64,000 nucleotides of DNA from Acidocella aminolytica 101 = DSM 11237 (lineage in GTDB: Bacteria > Pseudomonadota > Alphaproteobacteria > Acetobacterales > Acetobacteraceae): assembly GCF_900129125.1 (NCBI RefSeq), contig NZ_FQVJ01000018.1, positions 1-64,000 on the forward strand, written 5' to 3'. The position numbers and the translations under genes are program-made. The notes below the pieces were generated by a model. The model saw nothing but the letters and a program-made list of their open reading frames with translations, was not told where the DNA came from and made no database searches. This document shows positions 63,134 through 64,000 of this stretch, one piece after another (within the stretch, counting starts at the first letter, position 1; each line of letters opens with the position of its first letter).

Positions 63134-64000
63134 TTAACCCGCAAGGGTGGCTTTAATTGCCGCCAAAGCCGCGTTGGCCTGGGCCGCGCTGGGGGCGCCG
63201 GCCTGAGCCACGGCTTTATTGCCGCCGCCGCCCTTGCCACCCGCTGCCGCCGCCGCAGCACGCACGAGATCCACGGCGCTTTGTGGCTGGTCTTCGGAGA
63301 CCGCAACCACAATCGCGGTTTTTTGATCGGCGGTGGAAACCAGCGCCACAATGCCCGAGCCCAGCCCTTTCAGCAGGTCCGTGGCGATGGGACGCAGTTC
63401 TTTCGCATCAACATCACCCACATTGCGTAGCAGGGCGCGCGTGCCATTTATGTCCTCAAACGCCGTCGCCGTCGCCATCACCAGCTTTTTCTGTAGTTCG
63501 GCAACTTGGCGCTCCAGCCGCTTTTTGTCATCCTGAAGCTGGATGATGCGTCCCGGCAGCTCAGCGGCAGGCGCTTTGATAGTGGCAGCTGCTTCGGCTA
63601 GCAGCTTGGATTCGCCTTCAACCTCAGTTACGGCGGCTTCGCCCGCCACGGCCTCGATCCGGCGGATACCGGCGGATACCGCCCCTTCGGAGACGATGCG
63701 GAACAGCCCGATATCGCCGGTGCGGACCACATGAGTGCCGCCGCAGAGCTCGATGGACCAAGCGGATTTTTCATCTGACCCGCCGCCCATGGAGACCACG
63801 CGCACCTCGTCGCCATATTTCTCGCCGAACAACGCCATGGCGCCCAGCTTCACGGCTTCTTCCGGCGTCATCAGGCGGGTGGTCACCTCGGTATTCTCAC
63901 GGATATGTGCGTTCACGTCCCGCTCCACCATCGCCAGTTCCTCAGGTGTGACCGGGCGGGGTTGGGAAATGTCGAACCGCAGCCGGTCCGGCGCGTTCAG
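63134..64000 (-). CDS. alaS: Alanyl-tRNA synthetase, C-terminal part (continues past the window)
   Basis: The visible 288 residues are the end of AlaRS, which charges tRNA-Ala and edits mischarged Ser and Gly. The editing domain shows [24 protein letters not shown] and [10 protein letters not shown], with the zinc-binding Cys and His. A coiled coil ([20 protein letters not shown]) follows, then the DHHA1/C-Ala domain, ending in a Gly/Ala-rich [15 protein letters not shown], the family's glycine-rich loop. The frame is open through base 64000, so the start and the catalytic domain lie to the right. The gene converges on the GT2 gene at a shared terminator. Confidence 0.95.
   Translation of the reverse strand: MNAPDRLRFDISQPRPVTPEELAMVERDVNAHIRENTEVTTRLMTPEEAVKLGAMALFGEKYGDEVRVVSMGGGSDEKSAWSIELCGGTHVVRTGDIGLFRIVSEGAVSAGIRRIEAVAGEAAVTEVEGESKLLAEAAATIKAPAAELPGRIIQLQDDKKRLERQVAELQKKLVMATATAFEDINGTRALLRNVGDVDAKELRPIATDLLKGLGSGIVALVSTADQKTAIVVAVSEDQPQSAVDLVRAAAAAAGGKGGGGNKAVAQAGAPSAAQANAALAAIKATLAG

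Overview
The window is a 64 kb piece of a GC-rich alphaproteobacterial chromosome. The F1-ATPase operon is separated from its F0 genes. clpS-clpA, a phasin, ParE, RsfS-RlmH and CueR-type copper control are all present. The protein sequences (AtpA, the phasin, the proA-nadD-rsfS-rlmH-gpmI-envC-ctpA-rppH order) look most like Acetobacteraceae in the Rhodospirillales, perhaps an Acidocella/Acidiphilium-like acidophile. That placement comes from recalled family resemblance, not a search.

Layout. 1-1.05 kb is a scar: a frameshifted IS4-type transposase running off the left edge, next to a phosphoribosyltransferase that has lost its N-terminus. 1.07-8.2 kb holds a drug-efflux MFS gene, a DUF2889 gene and atpHAGDC with a strong terminator. 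8.2-17.8 kb has a TSUP exporter, tal-xerC, priA, an MscS channel, a left-pointing dacA-dedA-ATP-grasp run, and a phasin behind a clear palindrome. 17.9-25.5 kb has clpS-clpA, eno, a DMT transporter, a multiply frameshifted TPR-sulfotransferase and a DUF3429 gene. 25.5-28.3 kb is a compact copper unit: a small HMA chaperone and copA-cueR read from two back-to-back MerR-type promoters. 28.4-43.5 kb has two DEAD-box helicases, an RNA methyltransferase, a second MscS, a rhodanese divergent from cysK-amidase, an orphan ParB-like gene, a CBS/CorC protein, a GH17-GT2 beta-glucan synthase, mtnP and a Tat-type deacetylase. 43.7-44.5 kb has tRNA-Thr(GGT), tRNA-Phe(GAA) and HU. 44.5-56.5 kb is a mostly left-pointing block: a cupin pseudogene (pointing right), parE, a patatin, a dienelactone hydrolase, then rppH, ctpA, an EnvC-like factor, gpmI, rlmH, rsfS, nadD and proA. 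56.5-64 kb has a GNAT-Nudix fusion with a CinA-type gene, fusA, a DUF2142 membrane protein, a polyprenol-type GT2, and the 3' part of alaS.

How it works together. Most of the window is housekeeping: energy (F1-ATPase, enolase, phosphoglycerate mutase), protein quality control (ClpAP with ClpS), translation and ribosome assembly (EF-G, RsfS, RlmH, AlaRS, tRNAs), DNA topology and replication restart (ParE, PriA, XerC, HU) and the cell envelope (DacA, DedA, EnvC-like, CtpA, GH17-GT2, DUF2142/GT2). Decay is concentrated in three accessory genes (transposase, TPR-sulfotransferase, cupin), each broken by small indels, several of them at short repeats, while the core genes are intact.

I found no CRISPR array, complete prophage, defence island or biosynthetic cluster. 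The best leads are small-scale: the paired CueR promoters, TGC/GCA palindromes upstream of the phasin and the DUF2889 gene, the DacA-DedA-ATP-grasp cluster with its stop/start overlap, the fusion enzymes, and a nadD with no standard start codon.
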